A stretch of 64,000 nt of DNA, taken from the NCBI RefSeq assembly GCF_029836165.1, contig NZ_JAOEBG010000004.1:248001-312000 (forward strand), in the 5' to 3' direction. Position numbers and translations under genes: made by a program. Below, in pieces: positions 25,928-34,835 of the stretch. Source of the DNA: Pseudomonas sp. GD04091 (GTDB lineage: Bacteria; Pseudomonadota; Gammaproteobacteria; Pseudomonadales; Pseudomonadaceae). Each line of letters starts with the position of its first letter. The stretch's first letter is position 1. The notes under the pieces are model-generated. The model ran no database searches. It was not told the origin of the DNA and saw only the letters and a program-made list of their open reading frames with translations.

Positions 25928-26389
25928 TCAACCATGCCGCTGCTGATTGTAAGCGCTCATTCGTTCTGTTTCAGCCACATTTTCCGGTAACTCTTCGACC
26001 GCGACACGAGCGACGGAATAATAGTTGGTCATGGCGCGGTCAATAAGGTCCCTGGCCGCCTCGCGGGGGTCAAACTCAACGTGGCTAGGGGCGTTGGGAT
26101 CCATGTGTTTGGTGGCGTTCCTGGCATGGTTCATAAGTTGCCGGATTGAAGAAAGGGTGGTCTTTTCACTGGCCTCAAAGGAGCGGGCTATTCGTAGCGC
26201 GGCTTGGCTGAGGCTGTCCGCAGCGTGCGTCTGACCCGCTCGTTCAGCGAACTTTCCCAATAGCTCCTCCGCCGCGCCGGCCAAAGAGATTGCAGAAAAG
26301 TAGCGAGGCGTGGGATCCAGGTAATGAGCAATCGCCGAGTCGAGCAGTTCAACGGCAATTTCCAGCTTGGATACAGGTTGTCCTGGCAT
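25928..26389 (-). CDS. unknown small protein with HEPN-like RNxxxH motif
   Basis: The 153-aa product starts at 26389, supported by an AAGGAG ribosome site 8 nt upstream; a longer reading is open but lacks one. It has a helical body (KLEIAVELLDSAIAHYL, AISLAGAAEELLGKFAERAG) and HARNATKHMD at about 88-97, again R-x4-H. This helical layout is typical of HEPN proteins. It converges with the 25147 gene, and a gene of the steroid uptake operon lies just upstream on the same strand. Function unknown. Confidence 0.5.
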   Translation of the reverse strand: MPGQPVSKLEIAVELLDSAIAHYLDPTPRYFSAISLAGAAEELLGKFAERAGQTHAADSLSQAALRIARSFEASEKTTLSSIRQLMNHARNATKHMDPNAPSHVEFDPREAARDLIDRAMTNYYSVARVAVEELPENVAETERMSAYNQQRHG

Positions 26390-26523
26390 GTCCGATTCTC
26401 CTTGCACCTCAGAGGCGATGGGCCCGGTTCCTGGCTCATATCTGAGCTTCAGGAGATGGTGATGTTGTAGCAGGCTTTCGCCTCGTGTCGAGGTGATGAC
26501 GGTGTTCTTGCATGTCACCCGGC

Positions 26524-27270
26524 TCACGCTTCAAGCAGCCTGCTTAAGGCCATCCTGGCCTCGGCTGTCCCCAGACGCTCGATGAATAGCCGACATTCGC
26601 GCCGCAATGTGGTCTGCAGCTGCACGCGCAAATCCTCCCTGAGCAGGCGCCTGCTGGCCCGCAGGGCGCCCTGGGGCATGGCCTGCAGTTCACGGGCCCG
26701 TCGCCTGGCCGCCGTCAGGCACTGTTCGCCCTCTTCATGCAGCGCATTGGCCAGCCCCCAGGCGACGGCCTGCTGGCCATCGAGCACGGCATTGCCCAGC
26801 AGCAGCTCAGCGGCGCGGGCATGGCCGAGCAGGCGCGGCAACAACAGGCTGGCGCCGAACTCCGGGCTCAGGCCAAGGGGTACGAACGGCATGCGCAGCC
26901 TGGCCGAGCGGCTGACCAGCACCTGGTCGCAATGCAGCAACAGGGTCGTGCCGATACCGATGGCGGGACCACACACCGCGGCGATCAGCGGCTTGTCCAG
27001 GGCGATGACCACCTGCATCAGGCGAAACACCGGGCTGTCCATACCTTGTGGCGGGTGGTCGAGGAAATCGCGCAGGTCGTTGCCGGCGGTGAAGCACGAC
27101 GGCCCGCCGGTGACGAGTATGACCTGCACCCGAGGGTCGTCATCGGCAGCCAGCAGGCATTCGGCGAGCTGCTGGTACATCGCGAGGTTCAGGGCATTGA
27201 GCTTGTCGGGGCGGTTGAAGGTCAGGGTCAGCAGCCCCTGATCCAGGTCCTGTACGATCAATTCGGTCAT
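26524..27270 (-). CDS. enoyl-CoA isomerase-type crotonase (ECI2-like)
   Basis: This 248-aa crotonase has CFTAGNDLRDF (about 59-69) as oxyanion motif. It lacks both hydratase glutamates but keeps a Glu in the LGLSPEFGASLLLP block (about 133-146), as in peroxisomal Delta3,Delta2-enoyl-CoA isomerases. It is therefore better read as an isomerase than a hydratase. It is the third gene of the DUF1302-DUF1329 operon, after a strong intercistronic stem-loop. Confidence 0.65.
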   Translation of the reverse strand: MTELIVQDLDQGLLTLTFNRPDKLNALNLAMYQQLAECLLAADDDPRVQVILVTGGPSCFTAGNDLRDFLDHPPQGMDSPVFRLMQVVIALDKPLIAAVCGPAIGIGTTLLLHCDQVLVSRSARLRMPFVPLGLSPEFGASLLLPRLLGHARAAELLLGNAVLDGQQAVAWGLANALHEEGEQCLTAARRRARELQAMPQGALRASRRLLREDLRVQLQTTLRRECRLFIERLGTAEARMALSRLLEA

Positions 27271-27298
27271 GGCGGGTGGGATGTCTGGGAAAGGGAAT

Positions 27299-27321
27299 GC
27301 CCCGGTCGCGACGACCGGGGC
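27299..27321 (-). terminator. intercistronic GC-rich stem-loop after the DUF1329 gene
   Basis: GCCCCGGTCG pairs with CGACCGGGGC (10 bp, 3-nt loop). On the minus strand it follows the DUF1329 stop by 8 nt and precedes the crotonase gene. There is no clean T tract, so partial termination or 3'-end protection of the upstream message is likely. Confidence 0.55.
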
Positions 27322-27328
27322 CCTTGGC

Positions 27329-28705
27329 TCAGCGGGTGCCGAGCTTGCGCAGGTTGCCCGGGGTGAACTCGTCCGCGCCGAAGTTGCTGGCGTTGAGCAG
27401 GGCCGGTTTCTGCCCGTCGAGCAGACGGTCGACCATGTACGAGCCGGCGATCAGGTCGTGGTAGATGCCCAGGCGCGCATGGAAGCGCTGGATGTCGAAG
27501 GCGTACACCGAGGTCTGCATGTTGGTGCGCCAGAGCTGGCCACGGCCATCGTAGTTGTCGGCCAGGGTCGCGGCCCAGCTGTCCTCGTCGATGTAGAACA
27601 TGCGCTTGGCGTAGATGTGCCGGGCATTGGGCTTGAGCGTGGCCTGCAGCACCCAGACGCGATGCTTCTCGTAGCGCATCAGGTCGGGGTTGACGTGGCC
27701 GGCGGCGTTGATGATCTCGGCCTGGCTGACCTGCGGGCTGTCGATCTTGTAGTTGTTGTAGGGAATGTAGATCTCGCGCTTGCCGACGATGCTCCAGTCG
27801 TAGCGGTCGGTGGCGCCGTTGAACAGGCGATCCTCGTCATAGACCCGGAAGCCTCCCGCGCCGGTCGGCGAGTCGTAGCCCACCGTCGGCGCCCGGCGCA
27901 CCCGACGCTGGCCCGGGGTGTACTGCCAGGCCTGACGCGGCTGCGCGGCGGCGTCGACGAACTCGTGGCCGACGATGATCTCGCCCTTCTTGCGCACCGG
28001 CTCCAGCGTCGTCAGCAGGAAGTCGGTGAACACGCCCTTGGCGCTCTGCGCGCTCTGCTTGGGGTCGGACCACAGCGAGTAGATCTTGTAGTTGACCTTC
28101 TCCAGCACCCGGTTGTTGTCGGCGTAGACCACCACCTGGTTGTAGTTGGCTTCCTCGGTGACCGCGCGGGCCTGCATGTTGTGGTTGAGGATCAGCTCGT
28201 TGCCGTTCTTCGGCACCGGGAAAGGCGAGGCGCCGAAGGCGTCGATCGCATCGTTGCCGTCGCTGCTGAGCTTGGCGTGCTGGGCGTTGCGGCTGATGGC
28301 CGCCTCGGTGTCCGGGTCGACGCGAAAGTCTCGGTGGCTGGGGTAGACCGGGATGCGGAACGTGCTCGGGTAGCGCTTGAGCAAGGCCTTTTGCCCGTCG
28401 GTGAGGTTGGCGGCGTACTGCTCCATGTTCTTCGCGTCGATGACGAACAGCGGTTTCTCGTCGGCGTAGGGGTCGGGGTAGGGCGTGCCGGGGCCGGCGA
28501 ACTTGACCTGGGGCGGGGCGCCGCGCCATTTGCCGGTCCAGGCGGGGATGCTGCCGTCGGCGTTGCCGGCGCGCTCGGCGCCCATCGGCGTCAGGCCCGC
28601 GCCGAGGCTGGCGCCGGCGTCGACGTTGGCCTGCAGGGTCAGGCTGCTGCCGAGCAGGGTGACGGCGAGGGTGGTGCGCAACCAGGAATTCTTGAAGTCA
28701 GACAT
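27329..28705 (-). CDS. periplasmic DUF1329 protein (LolB/LolA-like fold), steroid uptake partner
   Basis: This 458-aa protein has a signal peptide (NSWLRTTLAVTLLGSSLTLQA, then cleavage) and DUF1329 features such as MGAERAGNADGSIPAWTG near 41-58 and RYEKHRVWVLQATLKP near 343-358. DUF1329 proteins are almost always encoded next to a DUF1302 outer-membrane protein, as here (24 bp downstream of it). They are linked with handling of hydrophobic compounds. The operator-bearing promoter upstream suggests they serve steroid entry. Confidence 0.75.
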   Translation of the reverse strand: MSDFKNSWLRTTLAVTLLGSSLTLQANVDAGASLGAGLTPMGAERAGNADGSIPAWTGKWRGAPPQVKFAGPGTPYPDPYADEKPLFVIDAKNMEQYAANLTDGQKALLKRYPSTFRIPVYPSHRDFRVDPDTEAAISRNAQHAKLSSDGNDAIDAFGASPFPVPKNGNELILNHNMQARAVTEEANYNQVVVYADNNRVLEKVNYKIYSLWSDPKQSAQSAKGVFTDFLLTTLEPVRKKGEIIVGHEFVDAAAQPRQAWQYTPGQRRVRRAPTVGYDSPTGAGGFRVYDEDRLFNGATDRYDWSIVGKREIYIPYNNYKIDSPQVSQAEIINAAGHVNPDLMRYEKHRVWVLQATLKPNARHIYAKRMFYIDEDSWAATLADNYDGRGQLWRTNMQTSVYAFDIQRFHARLGIYHDLIAGSYMVDRLLDGQKPALLNASNFGADEFTPGNLRKLGTR

Positions 28706-28729
28706 GTCGGTGATCCTCCATCGGTAGCT

Positions 28730-30307
28730 TCAGAACCGGTACTTGAAGTTGAGCGCGAGGTTGTCGCGATCGGCCAGGGGGGAGTTGTTGGCGTTGCCCA
28801 GGTACAGGTTGTAGAGGGCCTCGACGGTGAAGTTGCCGAGGTAGCGCCAGGTGGTGCCGACGCTGGCGCGGTCGTCGCCCTGGCCATAGTTGATCGAGCC
28901 GGAGAGGGCACTGTCGTGCTGGGCGGCGGTGCTGTAGGTGATCGGCACGGACATGTCCCAGCCGCTGAACACGTCGTTGTAGTCGAGGTTGACCTGCACC
29001 GTGTAGCCCCAGGCGTCGCGGTCGCTCACCAGGCTGTCGGTGCCGGGCAGGGTCATGCCGGGAAACAGGCTGAGCGGGTCGGAACGGTCGTTGTGCAGCA
29101 CGGTGTTGTAGATCAGCTCGCCGGTCAGGGTGGTGTTGTCGGCGAAGGCGCTCGGGCCCAGCACATGGATGGCCGAGACCTGCGCCTGCAGCGTCCGGGC
29201 CCTTACCGCGCTGGAGAAACCGTTGTCGACCAGCACCGGCTGGCCGTCGCGGTAGCTCACCTCACCGGCCAGGCTGGTGTCGCCGAGCACGGTGGCGAAG
29301 CTGGCGCCATACAGGTCGATGTTGTCGAAGTAGCGGGCGCGGTAGAAGCCCAGGTCGCTCTGGAAGTCCAGGGTCGGGGCCTTGTCGTGGTAGCGCACGT
29401 AGTACAGGCCGAACTCGGTGTTGTTCAGCGAGGCGGCGCTGTAGCGCAGGGCCAGGCCGTACTGGCCGCTGTCGGCGGGCTCGTCGTCCTCCAGGCGGCT
29501 GACGAAACCGCTGGCGTCGCTGTAACCGCCACGGTCGATGTAGTCGGTGATGGAGAAGTAGCTGCCGACGCCGAACAGCTGGGTCTTCTCCCACTTGTAC
29601 TGGTAGTAGGCCTCCAGATCCAGGTCGTCGGTCAGGCTGAACTGGGCGAACACCTGGCCGACCGGCAACAGCACTTCCTTGACCTCCACGCCGGGGGTCG
29701 TGGCCTTGGTCGCGTCCACCGGGCTCTGCGCGCCGGAAACGCCGGGGTAGAACAGGCTTTCGCCCCAGCTCACCACCTGGTCACCGACCCGCAGGTTGAG
29801 GTTGTGCCCGGCCATGTCGCAGGTGCCATAGGCGTAGGCATCGAGCAGGCGCAGGTCGTCCCGGTGCTGGTCGATGGTGTCCTGGGCGAAACGGTCCGGG
29901 CGGCTGCACACGCCGCTGGCGAAACAGTTGGAGGTGCCGGTGTCGTTGTCGTTGCCGCGGTCGTAGACCCGGTCGTAGAAGCCCGAGGCGCGCATGAACA
30001 GGCCGTAGTCGTCGCGCCAGCGCAGGTTGGCCTCGGTGAGAAAGCCGACGCGGTCGGTAATCAGGCTGCCTCGATCGAAGGCGTTGTCGCCGTCGTTGCC
30101 GTCGGCGTTGTTCACCAGTTTGTGATCACGCTTTTCGGTACGCCAGGCCAGGCTGTAGCTCAGGGTGGTGTCCCAGTCCACGCTCAACGCATCGCTGGGC
30201 TGGAAAGTCAGGGCACTGGCGCTCTGGCCGATGCCCCCGGCCAGCAGCAGGAGAGGGAGGCATACATGGGGCTTGAGCGGGTGGGGGGCGATTGTTGTTC
30301 TTATCAT
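28730..30307 (-). CDS. DUF1302 outer-membrane protein, putative steroid uptake
   Basis: This 525-aa protein has a signal peptide (VCLPLLLLAGGIGQSASA) followed by many amphipathic beta-strand segments, and it ends in a C-terminal aromatic residue (LNFKYRF), the signature of an outer-membrane barrel. The DUF1302 family is often found in gene clusters for steroids, alkanes and other hydrophobic substrates. It is the first gene of a three-gene operon with operator site 7 upstream, divergent from kstD. Confidence 0.75.
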   Translation of the reverse strand: MIRTTIAPHPLKPHVCLPLLLLAGGIGQSASALTFQPSDALSVDWDTTLSYSLAWRTEKRDHKLVNNADGNDGDNAFDRGSLITDRVGFLTEANLRWRDDYGLFMRASGFYDRVYDRGNDNDTGTSNCFASGVCSRPDRFAQDTIDQHRDDLRLLDAYAYGTCDMAGHNLNLRVGDQVVSWGESLFYPGVSGAQSPVDATKATTPGVEVKEVLLPVGQVFAQFSLTDDLDLEAYYQYKWEKTQLFGVGSYFSITDYIDRGGYSDASGFVSRLEDDEPADSGQYGLALRYSAASLNNTEFGLYYVRYHDKAPTLDFQSDLGFYRARYFDNIDLYGASFATVLGDTSLAGEVSYRDGQPVLVDNGFSSAVRARTLQAQVSAIHVLGPSAFADNTTLTGELIYNTVLHNDRSDPLSLFPGMTLPGTDSLVSDRDAWGYTVQVNLDYNDVFSGWDMSVPITYSTAAQHDSALSGSINYGQGDDRASVGTTWRYLGNFTVEALYNLYLGNANNSPLADRDNLALNFKYRF

Positions 30308-30398
30308 TTCGTCCTCGTGCGCGGGCAGTTCTGCCCGACCGGCATGCGGTTTGGGAGATGCAGCAGGGCCGACTATGGGACGCGCGCACCGCCACCAA

Positions 30399-30418
30399 CA
30401 TCGTCCGAGTGGACTACG
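30399..30418 (-). promoter_or_regulatory. steroid-regulon operator, site 7 (before the DUF1302 operon)
   Basis: CATCGTCCG-AG-TGGACTACG. The perfect half faces the minus-strand gene; distance to its ATG is 92 bp. A -10-like CATAGT lies at 30377-30372 on the minus strand. Confidence 0.75.
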
Positions 30419-30435
30419 CGTCGCGGCACTGGCGC

Positions 30436-30455
30436 GCTAGTCCCATCGGACGATG
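30436..30455 (+). promoter_or_regulatory. steroid-regulon operator, site 8 (before kstD)
   Basis: GCTAGTCCC-AT-CGGACGATG. The perfect half faces kstD, and the site lies 59 to 78 bp before the ATG at 30514. The centres of sites 7 and 8 are 37 bp apart, and their weaker halves face each other, as in sites 2 and 3. Confidence 0.78.
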
Positions 30456-30513
30456 TTCACCCTCGTGGCGCGGCGGACCATGGCTTTTGGTCTGTCCCGA
30501 AGGAGGTACTTGC

Positions 30514-32247
30514 ATGATCAGGTGGGATGAATGTTGCGATGTGCTGGTGGTGGGTTCGGGCGCTGGTGGCCTGACCGCCGCCTTGCGTGCCCATGACCTG
30601 GGTCTGGACACGCTGGTGGTCGAGAAGAGCGCGCAGTATGGCGGCACCTCGGCGGTGTCCGGCGGCGGGATCTGGATTCCTGACAATCACCGCATCGCTG
30701 CCCTGGGCGGCGCGGACTCGGCGGCCGAGGCCGTGGCGTACCTGCGGGCGGTGACCCAGGGCGAGGTCGACGACGAGCGTATCCAGGCCTATGTCGAACA
30801 GGGCCGGGCGATGGTCGAGTACCTCGAGCGCGACACCCGCGTGCGTTTCGAAGCCCAGGCGCAGTACACCGACTATTACCCGCACGTGCCTGGTGGCAAG
30901 GCCGGTTATCGCTCGATGGACCCGCTGCCGTTCGCTGCCGCGGCGCTGGGCGATGAGTTCCTGCGCATGCGCGAGCCGTCGCCCGGCACCCTGATGATGG
31001 GGCGCATGGCCATGACCATGAAGGAAGCGCGGGTGCTGCTGTGCCGTGGCAAGGGCTGGCTGGGCCTGACGGCGCGGGTGCTGTGGCGCTACTGGCGCGA
31101 CCTTGAAGGGCGCCGCCTGTCGCGGCGCGATCGTCGCCTGACCCTGGGCAATGCCCTGGTCGGCGCCTTGCGCTGCTCGTTGCTCGACCGTGGCGTGCCG
31201 TTGTGGCTGAACTGCAGCCTGGATCAGCTGCTGATCGTCGAGGGCCGCATCGGCGGCGCCCGGGTCCTGCGCGACGGGCAGTGGCTGAACGTCAAGGCAC
31301 GTCATGGGGTGATCATCGCCGCAGGTGGTTTCGAACGTAACCAGGCCATGCGTTCGCAGCATCACCCGCAGCCCTCCGAGGCGCGCTGGAGCGCGACGCC
31401 ACCGTGCAACACCGGGGACGGCATCCGCGCGGCCCAGGCCGTCGGCGCACGCACCGCACTGATGGAACACAGCTGGTGGGCGCCCACCGTGCAGGTGGCG
31501 GGCGAGGAAAAACAGCGTGCGCTGTTCATCGAGCGCAATCTGCCCGGCTGCATCCTGGTCGACTCGGCGGGCGAGCGTTTCGTCAACGAGGGCGCGCCCT
31601 ACAGCGACATCGTCTACGCCATGTACGGGCACAACCGCGACGGCGCCAGGAGCGTGCCGTGCTGGTTGGTGTTCGACGCCGACTACCGGCGCAAGTATCC
31701 CTGCGGCCCTTTGCTGCCGGGCTATGTCCAGCCCGACCGGCGCCTGCCCGCGCACTTGCGTGCGATGCTGTACAAGGCCGACGACCTGGCCACGCTGGCG
31801 GCGCGCATCGGTGTCGATGGCGCCGGCCTGGAACGCACCGTGCAGCGTTTCAATACCATGGCCATACAGGGGCGCGATGATGACTTCGGCAAGGGCGAGT
31901 CGTTGTTCGACCGCTATTACGGCGACCCTGGCGTGCAACCGAACCCTTGCCTGGCGCCGCTGCGCAAGGCGCCGTTCTACGCGGTGCGGGTGGATGCCGG
32001 TGATATCGGCACCAAGGGTGGCCTGCTGACCAACGGCGACGCCCAGGTGCTGCATGAGGACGGCTCGCCGATCCTCGGCCTGTACGCCATCGGCAACAGC
32101 GCCGCTTCGATGATGGGGCGCACCTATCCCGGCGCCGGCGCCACCCTGGGCCCGGCCATGACCTTCGGCTACCTGGCCGCCAACCATCTTCATGTGCATA
32201 GCCAACAGCGCCAGGGGCAGGTAGCCCCGGCCTCGAACGGGAGGTAA
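30514..32247 (+). CDS. kstD: 3-ketosteroid Delta1-dehydrogenase
   Basis: This 577-aa flavoprotein has the FAD dinucleotide motif VVGSGAGGLTAAL (about 11-23), GGTSAVSGGGIWIP (about 43-56) and the C-terminal block KAPFYAVRVDAGDIGTKGG. In that block the Tyr and Gly correspond to the Tyr487/Gly491 active-site pair of Rhodococcus KstD. It introduces the 1,2 double bond in ring A. AAGGAGG precedes the ATG, and operator site 8 is upstream. An SDR gene follows 2 bp after its stop. Confidence 0.88.
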   Translation: MIRWDECCDVLVVGSGAGGLTAALRAHDLGLDTLVVEKSAQYGGTSAVSGGGIWIPDNHRIAALGGADSAAEAVAYLRAVTQGEVDDERIQAYVEQGRAMVEYLERDTRVRFEAQAQYTDYYPHVPGGKAGYRSMDPLPFAAAALGDEFLRMREPSPGTLMMGRMAMTMKEARVLLCRGKGWLGLTARVLWRYWRDLEGRRLSRRDRRLTLGNALVGALRCSLLDRGVPLWLNCSLDQLLIVEGRIGGARVLRDGQWLNVKARHGVIIAAGGFERNQAMRSQHHPQPSEARWSATPPCNTGDGIRAAQAVGARTALMEHSWWAPTVQVAGEEKQRALFIERNLPGCILVDSAGERFVNEGAPYSDIVYAMYGHNRDGARSVPCWLVFDADYRRKYPCGPLLPGYVQPDRRLPAHLRAMLYKADDLATLAARIGVDGAGLERTVQRFNTMAIQGRDDDFGKGESLFDRYYGDPGVQPNPCLAPLRKAPFYAVRVDAGDIGTKGGLLTNGDAQVLHEDGSPILGLYAIGNSAASMMGRTYPGAGATLGPAMTFGYLAANHLHVHSQQRQGQVAPASNGR

Positions 32248-32249
32248 CC

Positions 32250-33122
32250 ATGCAAGCATCACAAGTGGCCCTGGTGACCGGTGCCAGCCGAGGTGTCGGG
32301 CGCGGCATCGCCCTGGCGCTGGGCGCGGCGGGCATGACGGTCTACATCACCGGGCGCATGCCGGGGCAGGGCGGCGCGATGCTCTACGGCCAGGCGCTGG
32401 CCAGTGACCTGCAGGGCACCGCCGCGGCGATCGACGCCGCCGGCGGGTGTGGGGTCGCCGTGGCCTGCGATCATGGCGACGACGAGCAGGTGCGGGCGCT
32501 GTTCCAGCGCATCGAGGTCGAAAGCGGGCGGCTGGATCTGCTGGTCAACAATGTGGCCCATGTGCATGAGCAACTGATCGAGCCGGGGCCGTTCTGGGAA
32601 AAGCCGCTGTCGCTGGTGCGCATCCTCGATGTCGGCCTGCGTTCGGCCTATGTTGCCAGCTATCACGCCGCGCCACTGTTGTTGCGCAGTGGCAGGGCGC
32701 TGGTGTGCTTCACCTCGTCGTTCGGTGCCGGGTGCTACATGCATGGGCCAGCGTATGGGGCACAGAAGGCCGGCTGCGACAAGCTGGCGGCGGACATGGC
32801 CGTCGATTTCGAGGGGCGCGGGGTGGCGGCGCTGTCCCTGTGGCTCGGCCCGCAACTGACCGAACGCACGCGCATCGCCGCCCAACAGCATGAAGAGCAG
32901 TACCGGGCATTCCTGGAACATGCCGAGACCCCGGGCTTCAACGGGCGCCTGATCCATGCGCTGCTCAACGATCCGCAACTGGCCGAGCTCAGCGGCCAGA
33001 CGCTGATCAGTGCGCAGATCGCTGCGCGTTATGGCATCACCGAGGCGGACGGGCGTCAGCCGCCTTCCCACCATGCGCTGTTGGGCGAGCCGCGCAAGCA
33101 GCATCCGGCGCGGGTCATATGA
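32250..33122 (+). CDS. short-chain dehydrogenase (DHRS1-like)
   Basis: This 290-aa SDR has TGASRGVG at about 10-17, LLVNNVAHVH near 96-105, and Tyr/Lys in AYGAQKAGCDK. It has an extended loop after the second strand and a longer C-terminus, as in DHRS1-type enzymes. It is co-transcribed with kstD (2-bp gap). Likely substrates are steroid alcohols or ketones; not assigned. Confidence 0.65.
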   Translation: MQASQVALVTGASRGVGRGIALALGAAGMTVYITGRMPGQGGAMLYGQALASDLQGTAAAIDAAGGCGVAVACDHGDDEQVRALFQRIEVESGRLDLLVNNVAHVHEQLIEPGPFWEKPLSLVRILDVGLRSAYVASYHAAPLLLRSGRALVCFTSSFGAGCYMHGPAYGAQKAGCDKLAADMAVDFEGRGVAALSLWLGPQLTERTRIAAQQHEEQYRAFLEHAETPGFNGRLIHALLNDPQLAELSGQTLISAQIAARYGITEADGRQPPSHHALLGEPRKQHPARVI

Positions 33123-33124
33123 AC

Positions 33125-33170
33125 GCACATACGGGTCTGCCCGCGCAGGCGCGGGTAAACCCGTATGTGC
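33125..33170. terminator. long inverted repeat between convergent genes
   Basis: GCACATACGGGT pairs perfectly with ACCCGTATGTGC (12 bp), enclosing a second GCCCGC-type stem. The core resembles a REP element (GCGGGTAAACCCG). It sits between the kstD-SDR operon and the convergent fadD3 gene and could end transcripts from both sides; no T tract is present. Confidence 0.6.
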
Positions 33171-33191
33171 AGCGGTGGTGCAAATCTCGTC

Positions 33192-34769
33192 CTATCCGGC
33201 CACACGGTCGCGCAACACCTGCTTGGCCACCTTGCCAGTGGCGTTGAGCGGCATGCTGTCGAGCACCTGCACCCGCCGTGGCACCTTGTAGTTGGCCATG
33301 TGCTCACGGCACCACGCCAGGAACGGCGCCTCGTCGATGCACTGTCCTGGGATCGGCAGCAGGAACGCCATCGCCACCTCGCCCAGGCGCTCGTCGGCCA
33401 GGCCGATCACCGCGGCCTGGGCGACCCCGGGGTAGCGCAGCAAGGTCTGTTCGATCTCTGCCGGGTACACATTGAAGCCACCCGTGATGAACATGTCCTT
33501 GAGCCTGTCGGTGATGCGCAGGTAACCCGCCTCGTCGAGCACGCCGACATCGCCGGTGTGCAGCCAGCCGTCGGCATCGATCGCCTCGGCGCTGGCGACA
33601 GGATCGTTCAGGTAACCCTGCATCAGGTTGTAGCCGCGCACCAGCACTTCGCCCGGCTGGTTGGCTGCGACCGTGCGCCCCTGCGGGCCGACGCAACGCA
33701 CCTCGACACCCGGCATCGCCCGGCCACAGGTGGTGGCCACGCGCTCGGCGCTGTCACCGGCGCGGCAGAGGGTGACGAAGCCGCAGGTCTCGGTCAGCCC
33801 GTAGGCGGTGACGATGGTGCTGAAGCCCAGTTCACTGCCCATGCGCTGGATCATCTGCACCGGGATCGACGCGGCGCCGGTCACGGCAACGCGCAACGAG
33901 CCCAGGTCGTGGCGCGTGCGATGCGGGTGCGCCAGCAGCGACTGGTACAAGGTCGGCGGCCCAGGCAACACGGTGATGCGCTCGCGCTCGATGCATTCGA
34001 GTACGGCCTGGGCGTCGAACACCTGCTGCGGCAGCAGGGTGCAGCCACGCATCAGCGCAGCCAGCCAGCCGGCCTTGTAGCCGAAGGAGTGGAAGAACGG
34101 GTTGACGATCAGGTAGCGGTCGCCCCGACGCAGGCCGACGATCTCGCTCCAGTCGCGTACCACCCGCAGGTTCTGGCCATGACTGGTCATCACGCCCTTG
34201 GGCTTGCCCGAGGTGCCGGAAGTGAACAGCAGGTCCGACAGGGTTTCGCCGCTCACCTGCCGCTCACGCTCGAGCAGATGCGCTTCTGGTACCCGTTCGG
34301 CCAGGGCGAGGAAGTCGTCCCAGTCCAGGCCATCCCCTCGGACGCCTGCCGGGCGCAGGTGAATGACCTGGCGCAGCGCGGGCAGTGCCTGGCCGGCCAG
34401 CAGGGCCGGGTAGTCGGTGTCGAGGAAACGGCTGATGCAGAACAGCACGCAGGCACCGCTGTCGCGCAGTACCTGCGCGGCCTCGGACCCTTTCATGCGG
34501 GTGTTCAGCGGCACCAGGGTGGCGCCGACGCTGTGCAGCGCGCCGGCGGCGACGATCCACTCCCACAGGTTCGGCGCCCACACGGCCACCCGCGCCGCCA
34601 CCGGCACGTCCAGGGCGAGCAGGGCGCGGGCGGCCTGGCGGCGCAGCTGGTCCAGGCGGCGATAGCTGAGTGTATGCCCAGGCTCTTCGATGGCCGGGCG
34701 CTCGCCGTGGGCCTCGGCGGCCAGGGCGAACAGTTGCGGGACGGTCTGGGCATTTTCCACGGGCGGCAT
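33192..34769 (-). CDS. fadD3: HIP-CoA synthetase FadD3-like
   Basis: This 525-aa acyl-CoA synthetase of the ANL family has the AMP-binding loop LLFTSGTSGKPKGV (about 180-193), a TAYGLTE block and the hinge DRLKDMFITGGFNVYP. Blocks such as NPFFHSFGYKAGWLAAL and ITVLPGPPTLYQSLLAHP match mycobacterial FadD3 closely. FadD3 activates HIP, the two-ring propionate left after ring A/B degradation, to its CoA ester and so opens the ring C/D pathway. It lies in an operon with the upstream SDR gene under operator site 9. Confidence 0.85.
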   Translation of the reverse strand: MPPVENAQTVPQLFALAAEAHGERPAIEEPGHTLSYRRLDQLRRQAARALLALDVPVAARVAVWAPNLWEWIVAAGALHSVGATLVPLNTRMKGSEAAQVLRDSGACVLFCISRFLDTDYPALLAGQALPALRQVIHLRPAGVRGDGLDWDDFLALAERVPEAHLLERERQVSGETLSDLLFTSGTSGKPKGVMTSHGQNLRVVRDWSEIVGLRRGDRYLIVNPFFHSFGYKAGWLAALMRGCTLLPQQVFDAQAVLECIERERITVLPGPPTLYQSLLAHPHRTRHDLGSLRVAVTGAASIPVQMIQRMGSELGFSTIVTAYGLTETCGFVTLCRAGDSAERVATTCGRAMPGVEVRCVGPQGRTVAANQPGEVLVRGYNLMQGYLNDPVASAEAIDADGWLHTGDVGVLDEAGYLRITDRLKDMFITGGFNVYPAEIEQTLLRYPGVAQAAVIGLADERLGEVAMAFLLPIPGQCIDEAPFLAWCREHMANYKVPRRVQVLDSMPLNATGKVAKQVLRDRVAG

Positions 34770-34807
34770 GCGGCCTCCTCAGGCAGAGGATCGTTGAGCG
34801 GAGGGGA

Positions 34808-34828
34808 GGCCGGGCACCAGGCCCGGCC
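34808..34828 (-). terminator. intercistronic stem-loop between SDR and fadD3
   Basis: GGCCGGGC pairs with GCCCGGCC around a 5-nt loop on the transcript between the SDR stop and the fadD3 start. No T tract; likely an attenuating or mRNA-processing element. Confidence 0.5.
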
Positions 34829-34835
34829 GGCTGGA

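Noticed and set aside
27269..30517. An 1082-codon open frame opposite the DUF1302/DUF1329 genes
   Set aside because: A shadow of the two minus-strand genes, which have signal peptides and clear family features; the product is Val/Gly/His-rich low-complexity sequence.
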